Source of the DNA: an uncultured Clostridia bacterium
GTDB taxonomy: Bacteria > Bacillota > Clostridia > TANB77 > CAG-508
DNA length: 23,872 nt
Assembly (NCBI GenBank): GCA_934120675.1
Contig: CAKOUU010000021.1
Span: 1-23,872, forward strand
Direction: 5' to 3'
Shown here: positions 6,099 through 13,403 of the stretch, one piece after another
Layout: each line of letters begins with the position of its first letter
Numbering within the stretch: position 1 is the first letter of the stretch
Made by a program: the position numbers and the translations under genes
The notes under the pieces: model-generated
What the model was told of the DNA's origin: nothing
Database searches by the model: none
The model's input: the letters and a program-made list of their open reading frames with translations, nothing else

Positions 6099-8516
6099 AT
6101 GAAAGTTTTATTTGCTGTAAGTAATGAAGAAATATCAGAATCAATTGTAAAAAGATATCAAAGAGAATATAAAGAAATAATTTCATATAAAAATGTTTAT
6201 TACTTTAATGCAATATTAAAAGAATTACAAAAGGATAAAAACTATGATAGAATAGTAATAAGTGAGGAACTAGAGGCTTTTACTAATACACAATATACTC
6301 AAATAGACAAATTTATATTTGACAAATTAGATAGTATAAGTGACGAAGCTTCTAATCTTAGTGGCGAAGATATTCCAATAATTTTAATTTGTTCAGATAG
6401 AAGAGAAAAATCAGAAGAAATGTTAATAAAATTATTTGGAATTGGGATTTATAATGCTTTAATAGGAAATGACAGAAGCGTTGATAATGTTTGCAAGTTG
6501 TTAAATAAGCCACGATTAAAAAAAGATGCAAAAGCATATTATAAGATAGATTCAGAAGATGTATCTTATCAAGCAGAGAGTGAAAACGATGTTAGTGAAA
6601 TTGAAATTCAAAATATTTTAGCTCATTATAAAAGATTAGGGAAAGATGAGAAAAGATATGTTGATAGCTTTGATACAATTGCATCACAATATAATGATGT
6701 TCAACTAAGAATAATATGTAAATTCTTACCACTAAATGTAAGAGCTGTACTTGAGGAAAAATCACCAAAATATCAACAAATTATTTCATTTAATAGTAAA
6801 GTTTCAGATAATTTAAGATCACAAACAATTAAGAAAGAAAAGAAAAATGAAGGAACAAGTGAGAAACTTTTAAATACAGAAAATAAAGAAAAAATTCTTT
6901 CTAAACCTGTCGTTATTCCTTCAGCTGTAAACATAAATAGTACAAAAAAATTATCTAGGACAAAAAATGAACCAAAGGAAACACAACAATATTCTTCAGT
7001 AAAACAGGTAAAAGAAGTTAGAAAAATAGGCCCAATGTTTGAAGAAGAAACAAATGCTGAAGCAATAAGAAATCATGAAAAAAATATTCAAGTACAAAAA
7101 GAAATGAAACAATCAGAGAAAACAGAAAAATTAAATGAAGAAGAAAATTTAAAAGAACAAGAAAATACTATAGCTGTTGAAGAACCTAAAAAGAGAAGAG
7201 GAAGACCTAGAAAAAATCCATTACCAGAGGAAAATGTGGTAGAAAAACCAAAAAGAGGAAGAGGAAGACCTAGAAAAAATCCATTACCAGATGAAAATCA
7301 AGAAAGAATAGAAAATATAGAACAAGATGATTCTACGGTATTTCCTGGATTTAATGATGTAGAGGAAAATGAAGATGCAATTTTACCGGGATTTGAAGAA
7401 ACAAAAAAAGAAGAAAGTACTGTTTTACCTGGTTTGGAGGAAACAGAAAAAGAAGAAGATACAGTATTACCAGGCTTTGATGAACAAGAAACAGAAAAAG
7501 AAGATACTATATTGCCAGGATTTGAACAAGAAGAAAGCAATACATTACCAGGAGTTGAAAATACAAATAACTTTTCTAGATTTGAAAATACAAATTCAAA
7601 TGTATTACCTGGTTTAGAAGAAAAACAAGAAGTACCAGATGTAGATATCTCTAACTTATTAACATCAGACAAAAAAGTTGCTTGTTTTATAGGTACAACA
7701 AAAAATGGAACATCATTTATAGTTAATAATTTAGCAGAAATAACATCAAATATGGGAATAGATACAGCCATTTTAGATACTACTAAAAATAGAAATTCTT
7801 ATTATATATATACAAAAAACGAGGAAGACCTAAGAAAAATAGCCATGGACAGTATTAGCAATTTAGTACAAGGAACAGCAAATGGAATACAAGTTAATAA
7901 AAACTTAACTGTATATACATCATTACCTGACGAAACGGAAGGAATTGAAAATGCAGGAGCAATTTTACAAACATTATTAAGAAAGCATTCTTTAGTATTA
8001 ATAGACTGTGATTTTAAAACACCAATAGAATATTTTAATAAAGCACAAGAAATATACTTAGTTCAATCATTTGATATATTGACAATACAACCATTAACAG
8101 CTTTTTTAAGAGACTTAAAATCTAAAAATGTATTAAGTGAAAATAAATTAAAAATAGTTTTAAATAAGGCAATAAAACTTAGAGGCGTAAATGATAAAAC
8201 AATTATCGGTGGAATGGCATATTATAATGATCCAGCAATGTCTTTTATGACAGAACTTTTCGACAAAAATATAATAAGATATATAACAGTACCTTTTAGT
8301 GAAGAAGTTTATACAAAATATATGGAAAATGTTATAAATTGTGAGGTATCAGTAAAAGGATATCCTAAAAATATGGTACAGGTATTAAATGAATTAGCTA
8401 ATGTTGTATATCCACTTGTTTCAGGAAAATCAACATATGTACCACCAAAAGTTGAAAGAAATGGATTTACACCTAGCATGAATTCTACATTAGACCAAAT
8501 GAAAAAAAGATATTAA
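6099..8516 (+). CDS. CpaE-like protein: receiver-like domain, AT-hooks, LPGF repeats and degenerate ParA/MinD domain
   Basis: An 805-aa mosaic. Residues 1-145 look like an atypical response-regulator receiver (MKVLFAVSN..., DRIVISEE, IPIILICSD, a GIYNALIG end), as in CpaE proteins that position Tad pilus machinery. Residues 160-230 are helical. About 240-400 is a charged linker with two AT-hook motifs, RGRPRKNP at 367-374 and 388-395, within a near-perfect direct repeat. Residues 410-515 carry seven copies of [V/I/T]-[L/F]-P-G-[F/L/V] about 15 residues apart in an acidic setting. Residues 525-775 resemble a MinD/ParA ATPase, but the P-loop reads GTTKNGTS (532-539) where GKGGVGKT is expected, so both lysines are gone. 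The Walker B-like LVLIDCDF remains. It probably does not hydrolyse ATP. The GGAAGGGGG before the ATG lies inside the upstream gene's end. Confidence 0.65.
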   Translation: MKVLFAVSNEEISESIVKRYQREYKEIISYKNVYYFNAILKELQKDKNYDRIVISEELEAFTNTQYTQIDKFIFDKLDSISDEASNLSGEDIPIILICSDRREKSEEMLIKLFGIGIYNALIGNDRSVDNVCKLLNKPRLKKDAKAYYKIDSEDVSYQAESENDVSEIEIQNILAHYKRLGKDEKRYVDSFDTIASQYNDVQLRIICKFLPLNVRAVLEEKSPKYQQIISFNSKVSDNLRSQTIKKEKKNEGTSEKLLNTENKEKILSKPVVIPSAVNINSTKKLSRTKNEPKETQQYSSVKQVKEVRKIGPMFEEETNAEAIRNHEKNIQVQKEMKQSEKTEKLNEEENLKEQENTIAVEEPKKRRGRPRKNPLPEENVVEKPKRGRGRPRKNPLPDENQERIENIEQDDSTVFPGFNDVEENEDAILPGFEETKKEESTVLPGLEETEKEEDTVLPGFDEQETEKEDTILPGFEQEESNTLPGVENTNNFSRFENTNSNVLPGLEEKQEVPDVDISNLLTSDKKVACFIGTTKNGTSFIVNNLAEITSNMGIDTAILDTTKNRNSYYIYTKNEEDLRKIAMDSISNLVQGTANGIQVNKNLTVYTSLPDETEGIENAGAILQTLLRKHSLVLIDCDFKTPIEYFNKAQEIYLVQSFDILTIQPLTAFLRDLKSKNVLSENKLKIVLNKAIKLRGVNDKTIIGGMAYYNDPAMSFMTELFDKNIIRYITVPFSEEVYTKYMENVINCEVSVKGYPKNMVQVLNELANVVYPLVSGKSTYVPPKVERNGFTPSMNSTLDQMKKRY

Positions 8517-8542
8517 AAATTATAACAATAGGAGGAAAAATA

Positions 8543-9622
8543 GTGTTAATAGTAATAGTTATTATACTAATTGTAGCGGTATTAGGATTAATATTATATA
8601 ACTTTAATATTCATAAAAAAATACAAACATATAAAAATATCAATCAAAAAATTAATAATTTATCTGTTGTACAAAATTTTATGAGTGCTATAGGAGAAAC
8701 ATCTACAGTTGACGAAAAAATAAAAAAGATTAATGATATTTTGATAGAAAAATATGAAATAAAGTATTCTACAATTGTTGTTTTCAATGGAGCTGAATAT
8801 GAAATAAAAGCATCAAATGTAGACGAAAAACACTGGGATGCTTTAAAATCTTTGCAAGATATAGATATGTTTAAAGACAGTATTGCTCAGGCAACTCCTA
8901 AATATGTTACTGTGAACAATGACCAAGAGAGATTACCATATCAAAAAATGGAATTTGGTAGAGCAAAATCTGCAATATTTTTCCCTTTATATATAGACAA
9001 CGTTTATATTGGATATTGGATAATAGAAAGTGGAACACCACATGATTTTGATAATGTTGACACAACAGTTTTGGAAGTAATAAAAGACAATATTGTGTCA
9101 GTTCTAAAAACTGTTGTATATCAAAAAACTCTAGAATCTATTGTAAGAAAGGACTTGTACTCAGGCTTATATTCTGAAGAATATCTATATGGTGATGGAA
9201 GAAAAGTTATAGACCAATACACAACATCAACAATTTGTATGTTGAAAATTACTAATTTGGAAGAAATTAACCATAATTGTTCAAGAGAACTAGGAAATGA
9301 AACTGTACAAAAAGTAAGTGCGTATATTAAAAATAATATATCAAAACAATATATCTTTGTAAGATATATGGGACCTAAATTTGTTATAGCGTTTTCAGGT
9401 GTAGATATAGATTCAGTGGCAGGATATATAAACGATTTAAAGGAAAAAATAGAAAGTACAAAAATAGAAGAACAAGAAAATGAAGAAGTTTTTGCATATC
9501 CAATACTGAATTTTGCTATATCTACATATTACAAAGGAACAGGATTAGAAGAAATCTTGAAAAAACAAGAAGATTATTTAGATAATTGTGATTCAAATGA
9601 AAGTGATATTACAAATATATAA
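8543..9622 (+). CDS. Membrane-anchored GAF protein with degenerate GGDEF domain
   Basis: A 359-aa protein starting at GTG, fixed by AGGAGGA at 8530-8536 six bases upstream. Residues 1-20 form a single N-terminal membrane helix, followed by a short helix. About 55-190 read as a GAF domain (ILIEKYEIKYSTIVVFNG, AIFFPLYIDNVYIGYWIIES, DVL-type terminal helix). About 202-335 follow the GGDEF fold (KDLYSGLYSEEYL for DxLTGLYNRRYL; ICMLKITNLEEINH for the metal-binding strand), but the signature is RYMGPKF (274-280) instead of RYGGDEF and the metal-binding Asp is missing. It therefore should not make cyclic di-GMP; it may bind a nucleotide or act structurally. It follows the CpaE-like gene by 26 bases, suggesting the two work together at the membrane. 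Confidence 0.75.
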   Translation: MLIVIVIILIVAVLGLILYNFNIHKKIQTYKNINQKINNLSVVQNFMSAIGETSTVDEKIKKINDILIEKYEIKYSTIVVFNGAEYEIKASNVDEKHWDALKSLQDIDMFKDSIAQATPKYVTVNNDQERLPYQKMEFGRAKSAIFFPLYIDNVYIGYWIIESGTPHDFDNVDTTVLEVIKDNIVSVLKTVVYQKTLESIVRKDLYSGLYSEEYLYGDGRKVIDQYTTSTICMLKITNLEEINHNCSRELGNETVQKVSAYIKNNISKQYIFVRYMGPKFVIAFSGVDIDSVAGYINDLKEKIESTKIEEQENEEVFAYPILNFAISTYYKGTGLEEILKKQEDYLDNCDSNESDITNI

Positions 9623-9658
9623 TAAAATAAAACTATATTTTTTTAGGAGGTATAAGCA

Positions 9659-9919
9659 ATGGATTTTGATAAAACAATGAGCTTTCAAGTTGAAAGAGAA
9701 GAAAATACAAAAGCAAAAGAAATATTGAAAGAGGTATATGAAGCTTTGACAGAAAAAGGATATAATCCAATCAACCAAATTGTTGGATATATATTATCTG
9801 GAGACCCTACATATATAACTAGTTACAATGATGCAAGGAATAAAATAAGAACAATAGAAAGAGACGAATTATTGGAAAAAATGGTAAAAAGTTATATAGG
9901 ACTTGATTTAGAAGATTAA
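9659..9919 (+). CDS. ireB: IreB family regulatory phosphoprotein (UPF0297/YrzL)
   Basis: At 86 aa this matches the family throughout: MDFDKTMSFQV at the start (with the Thr that IreK-type kinases phosphorylate in Enterococcus), EKGYNPINQIVGYILSGDP in the middle and NDARNKIRTIERDELLEKMV near the end. In Enterococcus faecalis IreB is a substrate of the PASTA kinase IreK and affects cephalosporin tolerance; function here is by analogy. AGGAGG at 9645-9650 precedes the ATG by eight bases. As in Bacillus subtilis (yrzL-yrrK-yrzB), it stands before ruvX and the DUF1292 gene. Only 36 bases separate it from the GAF gene and no terminator intervenes, so it is probably read from the upstream locus promoter. 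Confidence 0.92.
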   Translation: MDFDKTMSFQVEREENTKAKEILKEVYEALTEKGYNPINQIVGYILSGDPTYITSYNDARNKIRTIERDELLEKMVKSYIGLDLED

Positions 9920-9962
9920 AAATATCTAAATATATATGGATACCTATAAGAAGGAATAAAAT

Positions 9963-10376
9963 ATGAGAAAATTAGGAATAGACTATGGTGATGCACGAGT
10001 AGGAATTGCAATAACAGATCCACTTAATATTACGGCTCAGGGTTTAGAAACAATTCAAAGAAATAATTCAGATAAAGTGGTATTACGAAGATTAGACGAG
10101 ATACTTGAAAAATATGAAGTAGATACTTTGGTTGTCGGTATGCCATACAATTTAAAAGGTGAAAAAACTGTTAGAGCAGAAAAAACAGAACAATTTATAC
10201 ATAAATTGAGGTGCAAATATAATAAATTGAAAATAGAAATTATTGACGAAAGATTAACAACAGTTGCAGCTCATAAGACTATGAATTTTTTAGATATCAA
10301 TAAGAATAAAAAACGTGATATTGTAGATACTATATCTGCGGTATATATTTTGGAAACATATATTAATAAAAAATAA
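9963..10376 (+). CDS. ruvX: RuvX/YqgF-type Holliday junction resolvase-like nuclease
   Basis: At 137 aa this is the normal length for the RuvX/YqgF family, an RNase H-like fold protein implicated in Holliday junction resolution and 16S rRNA 5' end maturation. Visible marks are LGIDYGDARVGIAITDP with the first catalytic Asp (D7), VDTLVVGMPYNLKGEK, IEIIDERLTTVAAHKTM with the second acidic pair, and a C-terminal KRDIVDTISAVYILETYI where the last Asp sits. AAGGAA at 9951-9956 precedes the ATG. It forms the conserved Firmicutes trio with ireB and the DUF1292 gene, although here the third gene has its own promoter. Confidence 0.93.
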   Translation: MRKLGIDYGDARVGIAITDPLNITAQGLETIQRNNSDKVVLRRLDEILEKYEVDTLVVGMPYNLKGEKTVRAEKTEQFIHKLRCKYNKLKIEIIDERLTTVAAHKTMNFLDINKNKKRDIVDTISAVYILETYINKK

Positions 10377-10435
10377 TATTTTTATTGAATTGTAACATAA
10401 ATAAAGATGGAAATATTAAAAATTAAAAAAAACAG

Positions 10436-10464
10436 TTGCAAAAAATTATAAAATACGATATTAT
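10436..10464 (+). promoter_or_regulatory. Promoter of the DUF1292 gene
   Basis: TTGCAA (10436-10441), 17-bp spacer, TATTAT (10459-10464); a TATAAT overlaps at 10462-10467 with a 20-bp spacer. The gene is thus separable from ireB-ruvX. Confidence 0.6.
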
Positions 10465-10496
10465 AATGATAATAAATTTGAAAGGAGAATTATATT

Positions 10497-10805
10497 ATGG
10501 ACGAAAACTTTGAAGGAGAAGAATTAGATAACATAGTAATACTAAATGACGAGGACGGAAACGAAGTAAAATTTGAATTCTTAGATTTAATAGAATTAGA
10601 TGACGAAGAATATGTTGTATTATTACCTGTAACAGAAGAAGGAGAAGAAGACGAAGGAGAAGTAGTAATACTAAAAGTAGAAGACAATGATGATGAAGAC
10701 TCTGAAGAAGAATCATATGTAAGTGTAGAAGATGAAGATACATTAAACAAAGTATTTGAAATATTCAAAGATAAATTTAAAGATGATTTTGATTTTGTAG
10801 ATTAA
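10497..10805 (+). CDS. DUF1292 family protein (UPF0473/YrzB)
   Basis: A 102-aa, extremely acidic protein. The family core is VILNDEDGNEVKFEFLDLIELDDEEYVVLLPV (in pieces: NDEDGNEVKFEFLD and EEYVVLLPV), then a Glu/Asp-rich stretch (EEGEEDEGEVVILKVEDNDDEDSEEES), and EDEDTLNKVFEIFKDKF at the end. DUF1292 proteins accompany ireB and ruvX across Firmicutes; their function is unknown. AAAGGAG at 10481-10487 precedes the ATG by nine bases. The Asp/Glu codon richness produces a long Ser-rich false frame on the opposite strand. A strong terminator follows within 15 bases. Confidence 0.9.
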   Translation: MDENFEGEELDNIVILNDEDGNEVKFEFLDLIELDDEEYVVLLPVTEEGEEDEGEVVILKVEDNDDEDSEEESYVSVEDEDTLNKVFEIFKDKFKDDFDFVD

Positions 10806-10817
10806 TTTTAAAGAATA

Positions 10818-10845
10818 GGGCGGATACATTCCGTCCTTTTGTTTT
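10818..10845 (+). terminator. Terminator after the DUF1292 gene
   Basis: GGGCGGA (10818-10824) pairs with TCCGTCC (10830-10836, one G-T wobble) around TACAT, followed by TTTTGTTTT. It is GC-rich for this genome and so stands out. Confidence 0.85.
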
Positions 10846-10859
10846 GAGGGGGAAAGGGT

Positions 10860-11339
10860 ATGAAGAAATTTTCAACATATTTATTAGTAATGTTTATGAT
10901 AGTATTCTGGATTTTAAGAATTATTATAACATTAGCATCACAACTAGGAAAAAGCTTTATGGGAATAGTTCCAATGAATGAAACATTTGAGATTGTAATA
11001 TTATTTGCCACATTGGTATGTGTGGTTTTAATTGCAAAAAGAAAATTAATAGGAAGTTTATTATATATTGTTTTACATGCAGTTTATTTTGGGGCAGATG
11101 TAACAAGTAAATTAGGTATGTTAGCACGTAATGAACAATTGACTTTAGCGCAAAGCACGGAGTTTATGTTTTCTATGATAGGTATAATACTACCTTTAGC
11201 AGTTTTGCTTGACTTATTATTAGATAAAAATAGAAAGTTGAATCCTAAAGATAAAAAAACAGATTGGTTTTATCAAAATGAACAATTTGATAGAAAATTG
11301 GATGATAGAGCAGATAAAAATAATTATAGAACTATGTAA
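10860..11339 (+). CDS. Uncharacterised four-helix membrane protein
   Basis: A 159-aa protein with hydrophobic segments at about 5-27, 43-60, 63-80 and 103-122, then a strongly charged C-terminal tail (NPKDKKTDWFYQNEQFDRK, ending in DDRADKNNYRTM) that should lie in the cytoplasm given the preceding Lys/Arg. There is no signal peptide distinct from helix 1 and no catalytic motif I recognise. The tail's aromatic-acidic TDWFYQNEQFDRK looks like a conserved functional element rather than a simple stop-transfer sequence. GAGGGGG at 10846-10852 precedes the ATG. A terminator lies immediately upstream and no promoter fits in between, so the gene probably depends on read-through from the DUF1292 promoter. 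Confidence 0.65.
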   Translation: MKKFSTYLLVMFMIVFWILRIIITLASQLGKSFMGIVPMNETFEIVILFATLVCVVLIAKRKLIGSLLYIVLHAVYFGADVTSKLGMLARNEQLTLAQSTEFMFSMIGIILPLAVLLDLLLDKNRKLNPKDKKTDWFYQNEQFDRKLDDRADKNNYRTM

Positions 11340-11345
11340 AAAGAG

Positions 11346-11439
11346 TTACGGTTTTAAATATGGGTATTAATTGTTATAAATGTTTATATATTAATATTTA
11401 AAGAGAATTTATAAAAATTCCTACTGAACATAACCGTAA
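11346..11439 (+). ncRNA. Possible small structured RNA or leader (weak)
   Basis: In the 204-bp gap after the membrane protein gene, TTACGGTT (11346-11353) is exactly complementary to AACCGTAA (11432-11439), 78 bases apart, and a classic terminator follows at once. A closing helix plus terminator is the layout of a small RNA, but the interior is AT-rich and gives no convincing fold. It may simply be a 3' untranslated region. Confidence 0.2.
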
Positions 11440-11444
11440 AGATA

Positions 11445-11481
11445 AAAAGCAAGTGATTTGTTGAAAATTACTTGCTTTTAT
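11445..11481. terminator. Near-symmetrical terminator hairpin
   Basis: AAAAGCAAGT (11445-11454) pairs with ACTTGCTTTT (11470-11479), with an inner ATTT/AAAT pairing. A-run on one side and T-run on the other allow it to work in either direction. The -35 box of the rbgA promoter lies inside it. Confidence 0.75.
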
Positions 11482-11489
11482 GTTAAAAT
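11461..11489 (+). promoter_or_regulatory. Promoter of rbgA-mrnC
   Basis: TTGAAA (11461-11466), 17-bp spacer, TAAAAT (11484-11489), overlapping the upstream terminator hairpin. It leaves a leader of about 48 bases. Confidence 0.55.
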
Positions 11490-11543
11490 ATAGTAGTGAA
11501 TTAATAAAAAAGAAAGTTTTTAAAATAAAAAGGTGAGAAAATA

Positions 11544-12497
11544 ATGGATATGTATCAAAAAAGAAAAATAAGGCAAGAAAAGGTAAAAAATGAAGATAAA
11601 GAAGAAAATAGCAAATCTAACATAAATTGGTACCCGGGTCATATGGCCAAAACAAAAAAACAAATAATACAAGACCTAAAATTAATAGATATTGTAATAG
11701 AACTATTAGATGCACGTATACCAATATCAAGTCAAAACCCAAACATAGCAGAAATAACAAAAAATAAAAAGAAAATAATAGTACTAAATAAATGTGATTT
11801 ATCAGATGACAAAGAAAACAAACGATGGGTTGAATACTTCAAAAAGAAAAACATACCAGCAGTATTAGTAGATTCAAACTCAGGAAGAGGAATAGACGAA
11901 TGTATTAGACAAATAGAAAAAATAATGCAAGTAGATTTAGATGCTCATGCTGAAAAAGGAAGAACAGGAAGAAGAATAAGAGCAATGATATTAGGAATTC
12001 CAAATGTAGGAAAATCATCATTTATAAATAGAATATCTAAAAGAACAACTGCAGGAGTTGGAAATAAACCAGGAGTTACAAAACAAAAACAATGGATTAG
12101 AATAAATGAGAAAATAGAATTGCTAGATACTCCAGGTGTTTTATGGCCAAAATTTGAAAGTGAAGAAGTAGCATTACACTTATGTTTTACAGGTTCAATA
12201 AAAGAAGAAATATTGGACAAGTTGGAAATTGCATATCAGTTAACGAAATTTTTACTAGAAAATTACAGAAAAAAATTATGTGAAAGATATAAAATTGATG
12301 AAGAATTTATAGAACAAACATTAAAACAAGATCAACCAGAAAATAATAATATTTATGAAATTATGCTAGAAATAGGTAAAAAAAGAGGCTGTATAATGTC
12401 TGGTGGAAGAATAGATGAGGAAAAGACATCAAGATTAATATTAGACGAATTTAAAAATGGAAAATTAGGAAAAATAACAATTGAATGTCCTTTTTAG
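11544..12497 (+). CDS. rbgA: Ribosome biogenesis GTPase RbgA (YlqF)
   Basis: A 317-aa circularly permuted GTPase needed for late assembly of the 50S subunit. The characteristic N-terminal NWYPGHMAK (28-36) is present, and the G motifs come in permuted order: G4 NKCD (82-85), G5 VDSNSGRGI, G1 GIPNVGKS (151-158), G2 GVT (177-179) and G3 DTPG (195-198). After these comes the helical C-terminal domain (from about 210) ending in the family's GCIMSGGRIDEEKTSRLILDEF pattern (GGRIDEEK visible). The first 25 residues form a highly charged extension beyond the usual start, but AAGGTGAG at 11528 supports ATG 11544. It is followed after 47 bases by mrnC, another ribosome-maturation gene, and the two probably form one operon. 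Confidence 0.95.
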   Translation: MDMYQKRKIRQEKVKNEDKEENSKSNINWYPGHMAKTKKQIIQDLKLIDIVIELLDARIPISSQNPNIAEITKNKKKIIVLNKCDLSDDKENKRWVEYFKKKNIPAVLVDSNSGRGIDECIRQIEKIMQVDLDAHAEKGRTGRRIRAMILGIPNVGKSSFINRISKRTTAGVGNKPGVTKQKQWIRINEKIELLDTPGVLWPKFESEEVALHLCFTGSIKEEILDKLEIAYQLTKFLLENYRKKLCERYKIDEEFIEQTLKQDQPENNNIYEIMLEIGKKRGCIMSGGRIDEEKTSRLILDEFKNGKLGKITIECPF

Positions 12498-12544
12498 AAC
12501 TGTGCACCAAAGGACAAAAATGACAAAATAAGGAGAGAAGAATA

Positions 12545-12937
12545 TTGAACGATTTTATAGAACTAAAAAGAGATGAACAAGAAGTAAATATGATGCCACC
12601 ATTAACATGGGCATATGTTGGAGACTGTGTATATGAATTGTATATAAGAACGAAATTGGTAAATGAAACAAAATTGAAACCTCATGCACTACATATTGAG
12701 GCAATAAAACATGTTAAAGCACAAGCACAGGCAGAAACATTAAAGAAAATATATGATGATTTAACAGAAAAGGAACAAGATATTGTAAGAAGAGGTAGAA
12801 ATGCTGAAAATCATCATTTACCTAAAAATGCAAATGTTCAGGATTATATGTATTCAACAGCGTTTGAAGCTTTGATAGGCTACTTATATTTAACCAAACA
12901 AAATAATAGGCTAAAAGAAATTTTAGAAAAAGAATAA
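12545..12937 (+). CDS. mrnC: Mini-ribonuclease III (23S rRNA maturation)
   Basis: At 130 aa this is a single RNase III domain without a double-stranded RNA-binding domain, as in MrnC/YazC, which trims the ends of 23S precursor rRNA in Firmicutes. Visible signature blocks are LTWAYVGDCVYELYIR (first helix with catalytic Asp), HALHIEAIKHVKAQAQA, RRGRNAENHHLPKNA and YSTAFEALIGYLYL (second acidic site). I use the TTG at 12545 because AGGAGAG at 12531-12537 is seven bases upstream; an ATG at 12590 (MMPP) is the fallback but lacks a comparable site. Located right after rbgA, it makes a ribosome-maturation pair. Confidence 0.92.
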   Translation: MNDFIELKRDEQEVNMMPPLTWAYVGDCVYELYIRTKLVNETKLKPHALHIEAIKHVKAQAQAETLKKIYDDLTEKEQDIVRRGRNAENHHLPKNANVQDYMYSTAFEALIGYLYLTKQNNRLKEILEKE

Positions 12938-13004
12938 AATATTTTTAAAGCTGTGAACTGTAATCAAAATATTACAAATACTTATAAAAATAATAAAAAA
13001 CTGC

Positions 13005-13033
13005 TTGACGAAACAATAAAAAAATGGTATAAA
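13005..13033 (+). promoter_or_regulatory. Promoter of tRNA-Glu, probably also of the riboswitch-ATPase unit
   Basis: TTGACG (13005-13010), 17-bp spacer, TATAAA (13028-13033), about 12 bases before the mature tRNA 5' end. No other promoter can fit between the tRNA and the riboswitch, so this one may serve both. Confidence 0.7.
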
Positions 13034-13051
13034 TATTAAAGTTACTTATGT

Positions 13052-13126
13052 GGCCCCTTGGTCAAGCGGTTAAGACGCCACCCTCTCAAGGTGGAATCAT
13101 GGGTTCGATTCCCGTAGGGGTCACCA
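13052..13126 (+). tRNA. tRNA-Glu, anticodon CTC
   Basis: A 75-nt cloverleaf with encoded CCA. The acceptor GGCCCCT (13052-13058) pairs with AGGGGTC before discriminator A and CCA (13124-13126). The anticodon stem CCACC/GGTGG encloses CTCTCAA, which puts CTC at 34-36 (13085-13087). The T arm has GGTTCGATTCC. The body closely resembles standard Firmicutes tRNA-Glu. CTC is the rarer Glu isoacceptor, reading GAG only, in a genome that strongly prefers GAA. Confidence 0.95.
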
Positions 13127-13134
13127 AATTTAAT

Positions 13135-13214
13135 AATTAAAAGGGAGTAGCTTTAAATTACTAGTCAACAGTCGCGATAAGAAATTATCTGGTTAGTAAG
13201 CTTAAAAATTAATT
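13135..13214 (+). promoter_or_regulatory. Manganese riboswitch aptamer, yybP-ykoY type
   Basis: The 5' conserved box appears as GGGAGTAGC (13143-13151; consensus GGGGAGUAGC). TTACTA (13158-13163) pairs with TAGTAA (13194-13199) to make the second leg, whose internal loop has GTCAACAGTCGCGA on one side and TCTGG on the other, closed by a GATAA-GAAA-TTATC hairpin. The 3' side GTAAG corresponds to the consensus GCAAG. AATTAA (13135-13140) pairs with TTAATT (13209-13214) to close the base helix. The class senses Mn2+ and commonly precedes cation-exporting P-type ATPases, as here. It starts eight bases after the tRNA CCA. Assigned by eye, not by covariance model. Confidence 0.8.
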
Positions 13215-13232
13215 TTTTATGATTTAAGTAAG

Positions 13233-13300
13233 TGAGACTTTTAAAAGAAATTTTAGCGTAATGCTATGGATAAAATTTCTTTTAAAAGTCTCATTTCTTA
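13233..13300 (+). terminator. Riboswitch expression platform: perfect 23-bp terminator
   Basis: Arms at 13233-13255 and 13271-13293 are exactly complementary over 23 bp, with a 15-nt loop and a TTTCTTATAT tail. Placed just after the manganese aptamer and more than 100 bases before the ATPase start, it is the natural on/off element: terminated without Mn2+, read through with it (by analogy to the class). It would also end transcripts that carry the tRNA. Confidence 0.8.
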
Positions 13301-13342
13301 TATATGCATAAATATAACAAAATTTGTAAAAAATAGGGATAA

Positions 13343-13403
13343 GGGGACGGGTCTTTAATCCCGAAAAAAATTCGGGATTGAAGACCCGTCCCCCAATCCC
13401 GAA
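13343..13403. repeat. GC-rich REP-like palindrome in the ATPase leader
   Basis: Arms 13343-13365 and 13371-13393 pair over 23 bp with one mismatch (GGGGACGGGTCTTTAATCCC and its complement) around AAAAA. A third arm, CAATCCCGAA (13394-13403), is exactly complementary to TTCGGGATTG (13371-13380), giving an alternative smaller hairpin just before the ribosome site. The composition is far richer in G+C than its surroundings. GGGGACGG-type palindromes are known as dispersed REP/MITE-like elements in many bacteria, so it is probably an insertion; other copies cannot be checked here. Confidence 0.6.

Noticed and set aside
7298..7771. 157-aa minus-strand frame
   Set aside because: It is the antisense of the LPGF-repeat region; its Ser/Pro-Gly periodicity comes from the coding repeats and it has no ribosome site.
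5685..10376. Conjugative element or type IV secretion operon
   Set aside because: Only one protein has a VirB2-like plan; no VirB4, VirD4, relaxase, integrase or attachment site is present, and the transcript runs into housekeeping genes.
10490..10768. Ser-rich minus-strand reading frames
   Set aside because: They are antisense shadows of the Asp/Glu-rich DUF1292 gene, which has a promoter, ribosome site and family match.
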